Source of the DNA: an uncultured Pelagibacteraceae bacterium
Lineage (GTDB): Bacteria > Pseudomonadota > Alphaproteobacteria > Pelagibacterales > Pelagibacteraceae
Direction of reading: 5' to 3'
Assembly (NCBI GenBank): GCA_902625715.1
Contig: CACOCP010000011.1
Span: 1 to 32,216, forward strand
DNA: 32,216 bases
In this document: positions 15,807 through 24,343 of the stretch, in pieces
Numbering within the stretch: the stretch's first letter is position 1
Layout: every line of letters begins with the position of its first letter
Position numbers and translations under genes: made by a program
The notes under the pieces: generated by a model
Databases searched by the model: none
What the model saw: the letters and a program-made list of their open reading frames with translations, nothing else
Told to the model about the DNA's origin: nothing

Positions 15807-17878
15807 ATATTTTTTCTATTTTCAACTAAACTTTTTACGACATTAGGATCTGCCAAAGTGGTAGTATCACCTAATTGCTTATGTTCATTAGCAGCAATCT
15901 TTCTTAAAATTCTTCTCATTATTTTGCCTGATCTTGTTTTTGGAAGACCTGGAGTAAAATGTATTAGATCTGGAGTTGCTAGAGGTCCAATTTGTTTTCT
16001 TACCCAAAGTTTTAAATCTCTTTCAAGCTCTCCTGTTTCTGTTTCTCCAGCATTTAAAGTTACATAACAGTAAAGACCATTTCCTTTAATATCATGTGGA
16101 TATCCAACTACTGCTGCCTCTGCTACTTTTGGATGAGCGACAAATGCACTTTCAATTTCTGCAGTTCCCAAGTTATGTCCTGACACTATAATAACATCAT
16201 CCACCCTACCTGTTATCCAATAATAACCATCCTTATCTCTTCTACATCCATCTCCTGTAAAATATTTTCCATTAAACTGAGAAAAGTAAGTATCAATAAA
16301 CCTTTGATGATCCCCATAAACTGTTCTCATTTGACCAGGCCATGATTGGGCAATACAAAGTCTTCCTTCTCCAGCACCTTTAATTTCATCACCGTTTTTA
16401 TCAACGAGGACAGGTTTAATTCCATAGAATGGTTTTGTTGCTGAACCTGGCTTAAGTGGAATAGCACCAGTTTGAGGAGCAATCATAATTCCACCTGTTT
16501 CTGTTTGCCACCAAGTGTCTACAATTGGGCATTTAGAATTTCCTACAGTTTTATAATACCACATCCATGCTTCAGGATTAATTGGTTCTCCAACTGTACC
16601 TAAAAGTTTTAGTGATTTTCGTGATGTTTTTTTAACGGGCTTATCGCCTTCTCGCATAAGAGCTCTGATTGCAGTTGGAGCTGTGTAAAATGTATTAACT
16701 TTGTATTTATCAACTATTTGCCACCATCTTGAACTGTCAGGGTAATTTGGAATTCCTTCAAACATTATTGTAGTTGCTCCATTTGAGAGTGGCCCATAAA
16801 TTATATAGCTATGACCAGTCACCCAACCAATGTCAGCAGTACACCAGTAAATATCTTTTGGTTTATAATTAAAAATATACTGATGTGTCATTGAGGCATA
16901 AACCATGTATCCACCAGTTGTGTGCAGTACTCCTTTTGGTTTACCAGTTGAACCTGAAGTATACAAAATGAATAAAGGATCTTCTGCATTCATTTCTTCT
17001 GGTTCACATTGATTTGAAACATCTTTAATTAAATCATGATACCAAACGTCTCTTTCATTATCCCAGTTGATATAATTACCCGTACGTTTTACCACGATGC
17101 ATTTTTTGACATTTGGACAACTCAATAATGCTTCGTCAGTTGTATATTTAAGAGGAATAGTTTTTCCACCTCTAACTCCTTCATCTGCAGTAATAATGTA
17201 TTCCGACTCGCAATCGTTAACTCTTCCAGAAATAGAATCAGCAGAAAAACCACCAAAAATTATCGAATGAACTGCTCCAATTCTCACACAAGCAAGCATT
17301 AAAATTGCAAGTTCAGGTATCATCGTTAAGTAAATAGTAACTCTATCACCTTTTTTAATTCCTAATTTTTTTAAACCATTTGCTGCTCTTGAAACTTTTT
17401 GATGGAGTTGTTTGTAAGTTATTTTTTGGGTATCTTTTGGATCATCCCCAACCCAAATAATTGCAGTTTTGTCTTTTTTATCTTTTAAATGTCTATCAAT
17501 ACAGTTTGCAGATGCATTTAAAGTTCCATCTTCAAACCATTTAATTTTAACTTCTTTAGTACTGTATTTTACATCTTTGATTTTTTTATATGGTTTAATC
17601 CATGTAATTCTTTTTCCTTCTTTTCTCCAGAATTCATCATTACTTTTTATAGATTGAGAATATTTTTGCTGGTATTTACTTTTGTTTGCTAAACTACTTT
17701 TTATCCATTCAGGTTTAGTTTTAATTATTATCTCTGAGACGTGATCTGGTTGTTCCTTTTGAACTTTTATTTTTCTTTTAATTTTTTTCGAAGATTTTTT
17801 TTTAATATTAGACTTATTTTTTGATTTTTTAAAAATTTTTTTTCTTTTTTTTGTATTCTTCTTCTTTTTTTTAGGCAT
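15803..17878 (-). CDS. acs: acetyl-CoA synthetase with Lys-rich N-terminal tail
   Basis: A 691-residue AMP-forming ligase that makes acetyl-CoA from acetate, ATP and CoA. From about residue 60 it follows Acs closely: [17 protein letters not shown], the phosphate loop [11 protein letters not shown] at 306-316, [10 protein letters not shown] at 454-463, [21 protein letters not shown] at 541-561 (in part), and [11 protein letters not shown] with the acetylation-target Lys652. Standard enzymes are about 650 residues. The extra 40 N-terminal residues are nearly half lysine or arginine, without resemblance to Acs. The ATG at 17878 is the only Met before residue 186, so the tail is translated unless a non-ATG start is used. 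It lies 14 bp after the EVE gene and is the last gene of the tsaD-EVE-acs unit. Reversible lysine acetylation is the known control in relatives. Confidence 0.96.
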   Translation of the reverse strand: MPKKKKKNTKKRKKIFKKSKNKSNIKKKSSKKIKRKIKVQKEQPDHVSEIIIKTKPEWIKSSLANKSKYQQKYSQSIKSNDEFWRKEGKRITWIKPYKKIKDVKYSTKEVKIKWFEDGTLNASANCIDRHLKDKKDKTAIIWVGDDPKDTQKITYKQLHQKVSRAANGLKKLGIKKGDRVTIYLTMIPELAILMLACVRIGAVHSIIFGGFSADSISGRVNDCESEYIITADEGVRGGKTIPLKYTTDEALLSCPNVKKCIVVKRTGNYINWDNERDVWYHDLIKDVSNQCEPEEMNAEDPLFILYTSGSTGKPKGVLHTTGGYMVYASMTHQYIFNYKPKDIYWCTADIGWVTGHSYIIYGPLSNGATTIMFEGIPNYPDSSRWWQIVDKYKVNTFYTAPTAIRALMREGDKPVKKTSRKSLKLLGTVGEPINPEAWMWYYKTVGNSKCPIVDTWWQTETGGIMIAPQTGAIPLKPGSATKPFYGIKPVLVDKNGDEIKGAGEGRLCIAQSWPGQMRTVYGDHQRFIDTYFSQFNGKYFTGDGCRRDKDGYYWITGRVDDVIIVSGHNLGTAEIESAFVAHPKVAEAAVVGYPHDIKGNGLYCYVTLNAGETETGELERDLKLWVRKQIGPLATPDLIHFTPGLPKTRSGKIMRRILRKIAANEHKQLGDTTTLADPNVVKSLVENRKNI

Positions 17879-17892
17879 GTAATAATTTAATT

Positions 17893-18306
17893 TTAAATTT
17901 TACTCATGTTATTTATAATTTTCCAGCTTTTATAATCAACCGGCATTACCGAAAGCCTGCTTTGTTTTATTAAGGCTAAATGGCTTAAATGCTTATTTTT
18001 TTTAATATTTTCAAGAGTAACTGGAGTTTGAAGTTTACTTTTAAATCTTACTTTAACTGCAACAAACTTCTTTTTTTTATCTATAGGATCTATAAAGGCA
18101 GTTTTGATTACCTCAACTATCCCAACAATTTCTTTGCCAATATTCGAATGGTAAAAAAAACAGAGATCTCCTTTCTTCATGCTTTTTAGATTATTTGCTG
18201 CTTGATAGTTTCTAACTCCATCCCAATTTGCACCTTTAGATCCAGCTTTGATTTGTTGATCAATAGACCAGACGTCTGGTTCTGACTTTAATAACCAGTA
18301 TTTCAT
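17893..18306 (-). CDS. EVE domain protein
   Basis: A 137-residue single-domain EVE protein (PUA-like fold). Diagnostic pieces are the N-terminal [29 protein letters not shown] (about 29-42), the [12 protein letters not shown] strand, and [16 protein letters not shown] domains bind modified bases in DNA or RNA; in bacteria such solo proteins may handle modified tRNA or modified DNA, but their role is not settled. Its ATG overlaps the tsaD stop by 1 bp (TAATG), so it is translated from the tsaD transcript, and acs follows after 14 bp. In many other Alphaproteobacteria tsaD is followed by gpsA before an EVE gene; gpsA is absent here. Confidence 0.94.
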   Translation of the reverse strand: MKYWLLKSEPDVWSIDQQIKAGSKGANWDGVRNYQAANNLKSMKKGDLCFFYHSNIGKEIVGIVEVIKTAFIDPIDKKKKFVAVKVRFKSKLQTPVTLENIKKNKHLSHLALIKQSRLSVMPVDYKSWKIINNMSKI

Positions 18307-19379
18307 TATAATTCTACTCCTGCCCCTTTTAAAAATTTAGCATTTAAATCTAGAGGAAGTCTTGGATCTGCGGGTAAATCTAAATTATCAAATTGTTTAT
18401 TCTTAAACTTTTCTAATCCCACCATTGCTATCATCGCAGCGTTATCCCCACATAAATGTAAATCAGGAAAAATAGATTTAAAATTATATTTCGAGCTTAC
18501 TTCGATTAATTTTTTTCTTATACCTTTATTTGCTGCTACTCCTCCAGCTACTACAAAAGAGCCTTTATCTATTGAATTTAATTTTTTAAACTCATCTAAT
18601 GCAACTTTTGTTTTTGTAAATAATATATCTTCTATCGTTCTTTGAAATGATGCTGCAAGATCAAATTTTTCCTGATCACTTTTTATATTTTTTAAAATTC
18701 TTAAAATTGCAGTCTTTAGACCTGCAAAAGATAGATTACATCCACCTTTATTAATTATTGGTTTTGGCAAATCATATTTTTCCGAATTTCCTTTTTTAGC
18801 AAACTCTTCAATTTTAGGTCCTCCAGGAAAATCTATACCTAACAGTTTTGCGGTTTTATCAAAAGCTTCCCCTAATGCATCATCTATTGTAGTGCCAAGT
18901 CTTTTATAATCTCCCAAACCATTTACGGATAGATATTGACTGTGACCTCCGGAAATCAATAGCAGAAGATAAGGGTAATCAATTTTCTCGTGGAGTTTTG
19001 GACTTAAGGCGTGGCCTTCTAAATGATTAACCCCTATAAAAGGAATGCCCAAAGATGATGCTAAACCTTTACCAAAACTTAATCCAACTGAGAGACAAAC
19101 TATTAAACCAGGACCATAAGTCGCCGCTATCGCAGAAACTTTATTTAATTCAATTCCACTATCGCTAATTGCTTTTTTGGCTATAATATCGATTTTTTCA
19201 ACATGTGATCTAGCAGCTAATTCAGGAACTACACCACCAAACTCTTTATGAATATCAAATTGACTTGAGATTATATTTGATAGAATTTTTGGTGTTCCAT
19301 TTCGATTATCTTGAATTAATGAAACTGCTGTTTCATCACAACTAGTCTCTATACCTAATATTATTGGTTTTTCTGACAT
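18306..19379 (-). CDS. tsaD: tRNA N6-adenosine threonylcarbamoyltransferase TsaD
   Basis: A 357-residue Kae1/TsaD-family ASKHA protein that transfers the threonylcarbamoyl group to A37 of ANN-decoding tRNAs. It opens with ILGIETSCDETAVSLI (7-22), then GGVVPELAARSHV (48-60), the metal-binding HLEGH (119-123), LISGGHSQYL, the GGVAANKGIR stretch and the closing LCGDNAAMIA with its metal Asp. Length is typical (about 340-360). Partner genes tsaB, tsaC and tsaE are not in the window. The gene diverges from hemC with 58 bp between and starts the tsaD-EVE-acs transcript; the spacer is AT-only in large part and shows no obvious Shine-Dalgarno. Confidence 0.97.
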   Translation of the reverse strand: MSEKPIILGIETSCDETAVSLIQDNRNGTPKILSNIISSQFDIHKEFGGVVPELAARSHVEKIDIIAKKAISDSGIELNKVSAIAATYGPGLIVCLSVGLSFGKGLASSLGIPFIGVNHLEGHALSPKLHEKIDYPYLLLLISGGHSQYLSVNGLGDYKRLGTTIDDALGEAFDKTAKLLGIDFPGGPKIEEFAKKGNSEKYDLPKPIINKGGCNLSFAGLKTAILRILKNIKSDQEKFDLAASFQRTIEDILFTKTKVALDEFKKLNSIDKGSFVVAGGVAANKGIRKKLIEVSSKYNFKSIFPDLHLCGDNAAMIAMVGLEKFKNKQFDNLDLPADPRLPLDLNAKFLKGAGVEL

Positions 19380-19437
19380 AAAATTTTTTTTTTAATTAAT
19401 ACAATTAAATTATAAGAATGTAATAGAAATTAATTTT

Positions 19438-20346
19438 ATGAAAAGAGATAACATCATAATTGGATCAAGGGGAAGTAAGCTTGCTTTAATTTATGCAGAA
19501 AAGGTAAAGAGTGAGCTATCAAAATTCTATTCCAGAAATATTGAGATAAAAAAAATTATAACCACTGGTGATCAAAATCAAAATGAAAGGCTTTCAAGTA
19601 TGGGTGGAAAAGGAATGTTTTCCACTAATATTGAAAAAGAACTGTTAGAAAATAAAATTGATATAGCCGTTCATGCTCTGAAAGATATGCCATCTGTCGA
19701 TACTATCGGACTAATAACAAATTGCTTTTTGAAAAGAAATTCACCAAATGAAATACTAATCAGTAAAAATTTAAAATTTAATGATCTTATGCAAGGATCA
19801 GTTATTGGTACGTCTTCATTTAGAAGAGAATATCAGTTAAGAAATGTTAGAGCTGATTTGGTATATAAATTGATAAGAGGAAATGTTGATACAAGAATTG
19901 AAAAATTAGAAAATAATGAGTACGATGCAATCATTTTATCAAAAGCAGGAATTGACTCTTTAAATTTACAAAATAAAATTACAGATGAATTTGATGTTAC
20001 AAAACTAGTTCCTTGTGCTGGACAAGGTATAATAGCAATACAGTGCAATGAAAATAATCAAGACATACTTAGATTAATAGAGAAAATAAATGACAAACAA
20101 ACTAGAATTATTGCAAATACAGAAAGAGAAGTTCTTAAAATATTAGAGGGAGATTGTGATACAGCTATAGGCGTTTTTGCAAGAATAAAGAACAATAAAA
20201 TTGAACTCATAGCAGAATTATTCTCTGTTGATGGAAAAAGTAGATTTTTTATCAAGGAAGATGATGACATAGAAAATCACATGATTTTAGCAAAAAAGAT
20301 TGCAGGAGACTTGAAGATTAAATCTAAAGGATCATATAAAGGTTAA
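19438..20346 (+). CDS. hemC: porphobilinogen deaminase (hydroxymethylbilane synthase)
   Basis: A 302-residue enzyme that joins four porphobilinogens into hydroxymethylbilane in haem synthesis. Motifs: IIGSRGSKLAL (7-17), TTGDQNQNERLSSMGGKGMF (42-60 in part), AVHALKDMPS with the catalytic Asp near 83, GTSSFRR (124-130), IRGNVDTRIEKL, and LEGDC at 236-240, whose Cys240 should carry the dipyrromethane cofactor. The usual context after this Cys is Q-V-P-I-G; here it is DTAIG, a mild variant. Length is normal. hemD begins 1 bp after the stop, so the two consecutive steps are co-translated. It leads a plus-strand run hemC-hemD-mscS-yggT-folD. Confidence 0.97.
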   Translation: MKRDNIIIGSRGSKLALIYAEKVKSELSKFYSRNIEIKKIITTGDQNQNERLSSMGGKGMFSTNIEKELLENKIDIAVHALKDMPSVDTIGLITNCFLKRNSPNEILISKNLKFNDLMQGSVIGTSSFRREYQLRNVRADLVYKLIRGNVDTRIEKLENNEYDAIILSKAGIDSLNLQNKITDEFDVTKLVPCAGQGIIAIQCNENNQDILRLIEKINDKQTRIIANTEREVLKILEGDCDTAIGVFARIKNNKIELIAELFSVDGKSRFFIKEDDDIENHMILAKKIAGDLKIKSKGSYKG

Positions 20347-20347
20347 A

Positions 20348-21046
20348 ATGCACATACTATTAACAAGACCTCTAGAGGATTCCAAAGATTTGATTATGAG
20401 GTTTAAAGAACTAGGTCATCAAGTTTCACATTTGCCAGTAATAACAATTGAAAAAAAAGACTATGAGGACCCAAATTATAATGAATTCAAAGGAATAATT
20501 TTTACAAGTTCTAATGCAATTAAAAATTTAGACATTTCAAAAATAAATAAAGATATATTTTGTTTTTGTGTAGGAAATGCAACAGAGAAAATTGCAAAAG
20601 AACAAGGTTTTCAAAATATTTTTACTGCTGAAGGAAATGTGTCAAATTTGAAAGAAATAATTTTACAAAACTTCGATCCTAAAAATGGGAATTTAATTTA
20701 TGTAAGTGGAGAGTTAGTTTCTTATGACTTGGACAAAGAATTAAAATTAGAAGGTTACTATGTTAAAAGAATTATTAACTATTCAGTAAACTCTAATGAA
20801 AAATTATCTGATGAATTTGTAGGGCAATTAAAAAATTCTATACCAGAGATAGTTTTTATTTATTCTGAAAATAGTGCTCGTAGTTATCTAAACTTACTTA
20901 AAAAATATAATTTAATTGATAATTGGATGGATACAAATTTAATGTGTTTAGGTGAAAAATCCTCAGCTGTTCTTAACGAAATAAAGTGGAAAAAAATATT
21001 TTTATTTAATCCTGGTGAAGAAGAGTATTTACTATATAAAATTTAA
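20348..21046 (+). CDS. hemD: uroporphyrinogen-III synthase
   Basis: A 232-residue HemD, which inverts ring D while closing hydroxymethylbilane to uroporphyrinogen III. The family is poorly conserved; support comes from the N-terminal ILLTRPLEDSKDL with the typical R-P pair, GIIFTSSNAIKNL (the 'TS-x-N-A' motif), YVSGELVSYDL, and FIYSENSARSYLNLL, together with the size and its place directly after hemC. The two alpha/beta lobes would be about 1-35 plus 165-232 and 40-160. An mscS-type gene begins 3 bp after the stop. Confidence 0.9.
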   Translation: MHILLTRPLEDSKDLIMRFKELGHQVSHLPVITIEKKDYEDPNYNEFKGIIFTSSNAIKNLDISKINKDIFCFCVGNATEKIAKEQGFQNIFTAEGNVSNLKEIILQNFDPKNGNLIYVSGELVSYDLDKELKLEGYYVKRIINYSVNSNEKLSDEFVGQLKNSIPEIVFIYSENSARSYLNLLKKYNLIDNWMDTNLMCLGEKSSAVLNEIKWKKIFLFNPGEEEYLLYKI

Positions 21047-21049
21047 ATT

Positions 21050-22135
21050 ATGGAAGTCTTAAACAATTTTAAAAGCTTATTCTTATCAGTATGGGAAAAA
21101 GGTATCCTTGGGATAGATTTTTTTCAGATCCTGGTTGGTTTAGGAATTTTTCTTCTTTTTCTTATTTTTAGGGGCTTAATAAGCAGATTAATTATTAAAA
21201 AACTTGAAATAATTTCCAAACGTACAACTAATAAACTTGACGATACATTTGTTAAATCAATGATGGGGCCTGCAAGGTTTCTTCCAATTGTGTTAGGAGT
21301 TTTTTTTGCAAGTTATTACATGTCATTTTCTGACGACATGAGAGATTTTGTGGACAATTTAAACAGGACTTTAATAACCATTTTAATATTTTGGATTATT
21401 CATCAAATAATAGAGCCAATTTCTTATATTTTAAGTGGATTAGATAAAATTTTAACAAGAGAACTAATTGGATGGATTATCAAATCATTAAAAATTCTAA
21501 TTTTTATTTTAGGTGCTGCAGCAGTTCTTGAATTATGGGGAATTAAAATTGGACCAATTATTGCTGGTTTAGGTTTATTCGGAGTTGCTGTTGCATTAGG
21601 TGCGCAGGACTTATTTAAAAATTTAATTTCAGGAATTTTAGTTCTAGTTGAAAAAAGATTTAGGATGGGTGATTGGATAAGAGTAGATGGAATAATAGAG
21701 GGTGTTGTTGAAAAAATTGGATTTAGATCTACAGTGATAAGAAAATTTGACAAATCACTTGCAATAATTCCAAATTTTCAATTTGCCGAAAACGCTGTAA
21801 TAAATGTTAGTCAAACTACGAACTGGTTAATAAGTTGGATAATTACACTTCAATATGACACCACAGTTGACCAACTTAAAACTATTAGGAATCAAATAGA
21901 AGAACATATAATTAAAAGTGAGGATTTTGATCAATCAATCGGAGTTGCTGTGAGAGTAGACAAATTTGCAGACAGTTCCATAGATATGTATGTAAGATGT
22001 TTTAGCAAAACAAATAGTTGGAACGAATGGTTAAAAGTAAAAGAGAATTTGGCGCTTTCTATAAAGCAAATTGTTGAGACAAATAAAGCTTCTTTTGCAT
22101 TCCCAAGTCAATCAATATATGTAGAAATAAAATGA
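21050..22135 (+). CDS. MscS-family mechanosensitive ion channel
   Basis: A 361-residue small-conductance mechanosensitive channel protein of the inner membrane. Hydrophobic spans lie at about 27-47, 76-92, 105-125 and 145-165. They are followed by the pore-lining helix GPIIAGLGLFGVAVALGAQDLFKNL (168-192, quoted here by position and its G/A-rich pattern), then the family beta-domain opening FRMGDWIRVDGIIEGVVEKIGFRST (about 204-228). The C terminus is the usual alpha/beta cage. Such channels release solutes on sudden osmotic downshock. It has one more N-terminal span than E. coli MscS (286 aa). Spacing is 3 bp from hemD, and its stop overlaps the ATG of the next gene by 4 bp. Confidence 0.94.
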   Translation: MEVLNNFKSLFLSVWEKGILGIDFFQILVGLGIFLLFLIFRGLISRLIIKKLEIISKRTTNKLDDTFVKSMMGPARFLPIVLGVFFASYYMSFSDDMRDFVDNLNRTLITILIFWIIHQIIEPISYILSGLDKILTRELIGWIIKSLKILIFILGAAAVLELWGIKIGPIIAGLGLFGVAVALGAQDLFKNLISGILVLVEKRFRMGDWIRVDGIIEGVVEKIGFRSTVIRKFDKSLAIIPNFQFAENAVINVSQTTNWLISWIITLQYDTTVDQLKTIRNQIEEHIIKSEDFDQSIGVAVRVDKFADSSIDMYVRCFSKTNSWNEWLKVKENLALSIKQIVETNKASFAFPSQSIYVEIK

Positions 22136-22425
22136 TAGCTATTTATTACTTAGCTCTTCAAGTTTTGAAATTGTATTCTTATGTTGTAATTGGCTATGTA
22201 ATATTAAGCTGGTTGGTCGGTTTTAATATTATAAATACTTCAAATAGATTTGTTTATTCTATATTACAGTTTGGTTATAGGTTTACAGAACCAGCCCTAT
22301 CTAGAATTCGAGGATTTCTTCCTAATCTAGGTGCTTTTGACATTTCCCCAATCATTCTTCTTTTGTTGATATGGTTTGTAGAAATGTGTATGAAGCTCTA
22401 CTTAGCACCAATTATATTTAATTAA
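22132..22425 (+). CDS. YggT family membrane protein
   Basis: A 97-residue protein with two membrane spans (about 12-33 and 72-92). The linker is the YggT signature: FTEPALSRIRGFLPNLGAF then DISPIILLLLIW, equivalent to T-E-P-x-L-x-P-I-R-x-x-LP-x-x-G-x-x-D-x-SP. The family is widespread, with proposed links to cell-shape, division or osmotic functions, but no proven activity. Its start overlaps the MscS-type gene by 4 bp and folD follows after 3 bp. A second, more divergent YggT-like protein is encoded at 12550. Confidence 0.93.
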   Translation: MIAIYYLALQVLKLYSYVVIGYVILSWLVGFNIINTSNRFVYSILQFGYRFTEPALSRIRGFLPNLGAFDISPIILLLLIWFVEMCMKLYLAPIIFN

Positions 22426-22428
22426 TTT

Positions 22429-23277
22429 ATGATTTTAATCGATGGAAAAAAGGCTGCTGCTGAACTTAGACAGGAACTAAAAGAAGAAGTTTCTGAATTA
22501 AAAAAAAAATATAATCAAGTCCCTGGTTTAACAGTAATACTAATAGGAGATTTAACTCCTAGTCAAATTTATGTGAGAAATAAGGAAAAATCAGCAATTG
22601 AGGTCGGCTTAAAATCTGATGTAATAAGGTATCCAAATGCAGTAGAAGAAAAAACTGTTTTAGAAAAAATAGATGAGCTGAATAAAGATAATAGTGTTTC
22701 AGGAATTTTGGTACAGCTTCCACTGCCAAAACATATTGATAAACAGAAAGTTATTGAGGCTATTGATCCAGCAAAAGATGTTGATGGATTTCATCCTATG
22801 AATGTTGGTAATCTATCTTCTGGATATGAAAGCTCAATTCCATGTACACCTCTTGGATGTTATCTGCTTATAAAAAAAATTGAACCGAACTTAAATGGAA
22901 AAAAGGCAGTTGTAGTTGGTAGATCAAATTTAAACGGAAAGCCCATGACACAATTATTATTAAAGGAAAATTGTACTGTAACTATCACTCATTCAAAAAC
23001 AAAAGATTTAAAAGCAGAGTGTTTAGAGGGAGATATTATAGTAGCAGCAGTTGGTATCCCTGAATTAGTAAAAGGTGATTGGGTTAAAAAAGATGCAATT
23101 GTTATAGATGTTGGAATTAATAAAACGGAAAAAGGTATAGTTGGAGATGTAGCATTTGATGAAGTTTCAAAGGTTGCAAAAGCATTAACGCCCGTTCCTG
23201 GAGGTGTTGGCCCAATGACTATCGCGTGTTTACTAAAAAACACAATAGATTGTTTTAAAAGATCACAAAAAAATTAA
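22429..23277 (+). CDS. folD: methylene-THF dehydrogenase/methenyl-THF cyclohydrolase
   Basis: A 282-residue bifunctional enzyme that oxidises 5,10-methylene-THF to methenyl-THF with NADP and hydrolyses it to 10-formyl-THF, the donor for PurH in this same window. Motifs: SQIYVRNKEKSAIEVGL with the catalytic Lys (about 46-62), GILVQLPLPKHI, AKDVDGFHPMNVG, PCTPLGC, the nucleotide-binding VVGRSNLNGKPM (about 162-173) and the closing TPVPGGVGPMTIACLL. Length is normal. It is last in the hemC-to-folD run; an AT-only hairpin followed by a T run lies just after it. Confidence 0.97.
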   Translation: MILIDGKKAAAELRQELKEEVSELKKKYNQVPGLTVILIGDLTPSQIYVRNKEKSAIEVGLKSDVIRYPNAVEEKTVLEKIDELNKDNSVSGILVQLPLPKHIDKQKVIEAIDPAKDVDGFHPMNVGNLSSGYESSIPCTPLGCYLLIKKIEPNLNGKKAVVVGRSNLNGKPMTQLLLKENCTVTITHSKTKDLKAECLEGDIIVAAVGIPELVKGDWVKKDAIVIDVGINKTEKGIVGDVAFDEVSKVAKALTPVPGGVGPMTIACLLKNTIDCFKRSQKN

Positions 23278-23288
23278 ATTATTACTTT

Positions 23289-23319
23289 AAAAATTATCAA
23301 TTTTTATTGTTATTTTTTT
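23289..23319 (+). terminator. possible weak terminator after folD
   Basis: AAAAATT (23289-23295) and AATTTTT (23299-23305) can form a 7-bp A-T stem, with a run of seven T at 23313-23319. The stem has no G-C pair and the gap before the T run is long, so this may be chance in such AT-rich DNA. Confidence 0.25.
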
Positions 23320-23344
23320 AATTTATAACTCATTCATATTAAGT

Positions 23345-24343
23345 ATGGAAAATAAACCTTATCATCATTTACCAGATGGGACATTTAGAAATCCAGATGG
23401 ATCCCCTGAGAGAAATAAAAAATTTAACTGGTCTTTTAAAAAGTTTAGACAAGAAAAAAAAAATTTGAATATGACTGTTCCAAGTGATCATGTTGTAGAA
23501 AAAAGTAATGTAATTAAAGAATTTAATAGCCTGAAAAATGATGATTACATTGGTTGGATCGGACATGCTACTTTTTTGATTAAATTAGGTCAGACCACAA
23601 TTATTACAGATCCTGTTTTTTCAAAAAATGCTGGACCACTTATATTTGGGCCTAAAAGATTTACTGAACCAGCTTTAAATTTAGATGAATTACCAGAAAT
23701 TAATTTATTTTTACTAACTCATAATCATTATGATCATCAAGATATGAGTACAATAAGAAAATTTCCATATAAGCAAGCAAAGGTAATGCTTCCTCTAAAA
23801 CTAGGAAAATATTTTAAACTGTATAAAGACGTTAATGAAATGGATTGGTACGACGAGATCACAGTGAATAATGATTTAAAAGTAACTTTTTTACCTGCAG
23901 TTCATTGGTCTAAAAGAAGCTTGACAGATACTAATAAAACCTTGTGGGGAAATTTTTTGATTAATTACAAGGGTAAAAAAATACTTTTTGCCTGTGATAC
24001 GGGTGTTGGAAATATTTATAAAGATCTTGGTGAAAAATATGGACCAATAGATTTAACGATTTTAAACATAGGTGCCTATAACTTTTACCCTATGGCACCC
24101 TATAAAGATAAATCAAATTACCACACAAATCCAGAGGAAGCATTGAGCATAGCTAGAAACCTCAAAAGTAAAAAGGTTTTAGGAATGCACTGGGGAACAT
24201 TTGTACTTTCTTTAGAACCAATTATGGAGCCGAGGCAAAGATTTAAAGATAATGCACAAAACTATGGATATAAAAGTGATGAAGCTTTAATTTTTAAAAT
24301 TGGAGAGTTTCAATCCTTAAAAAAACTGCTTAATTATAATTAA
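23345..24343 (+). CDS. MBL-fold metal-dependent hydrolase, NAPE-PLD/UlaG-like
   Basis: A 332-residue metallo-beta-lactamase-fold enzyme resembling N-acyl-phosphatidylethanolamine phospholipase D and UlaG-like hydrolases. Residues 71-82 read WIGHATFLIKLG; the metal site is H126-x-H128-x-D130-H131 (THNHYDHQD), H187 in AVHWSKR, D218 in FACDTG, and H282 in GMHWGTF; H260 in YHTNPEEA is the usual extra conserved histidine. All expected metal ligands are thus present. It carries a Pro/Asp-rich N-terminal stretch (HHLPDGTFRNPDGSPER) typical of this subgroup. The natural substrate in bacteria is unknown; phosphodiester or lactone hydrolysis are both possible. It stands alone on the plus strand and overlaps the end of the convergent sugar dehydrogenase gene by 4 bp. 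Confidence 0.9.
   Translation: MENKPYHHLPDGTFRNPDGSPERNKKFNWSFKKFRQEKKNLNMTVPSDHVVEKSNVIKEFNSLKNDDYIGWIGHATFLIKLGQTTIITDPVFSKNAGPLIFGPKRFTEPALNLDELPEINLFLLTHNHYDHQDMSTIRKFPYKQAKVMLPLKLGKYFKLYKDVNEMDWYDEITVNNDLKVTFLPAVHWSKRSLTDTNKTLWGNFLINYKGKKILFACDTGVGNIYKDLGEKYGPIDLTILNIGAYNFYPMAPYKDKSNYHTNPEEALSIARNLKSKKVLGMHWGTFVLSLEPIMEPRQRFKDNAQNYGYKSDEALIFKIGEFQSLKKLLNYN

Noticed and set aside
19380-19437. Riboswitch or leader upstream of hemC or tsaD
   Set aside because: The 58-bp spacer is too short and nearly all A/T, with no conserved aptamer pattern.
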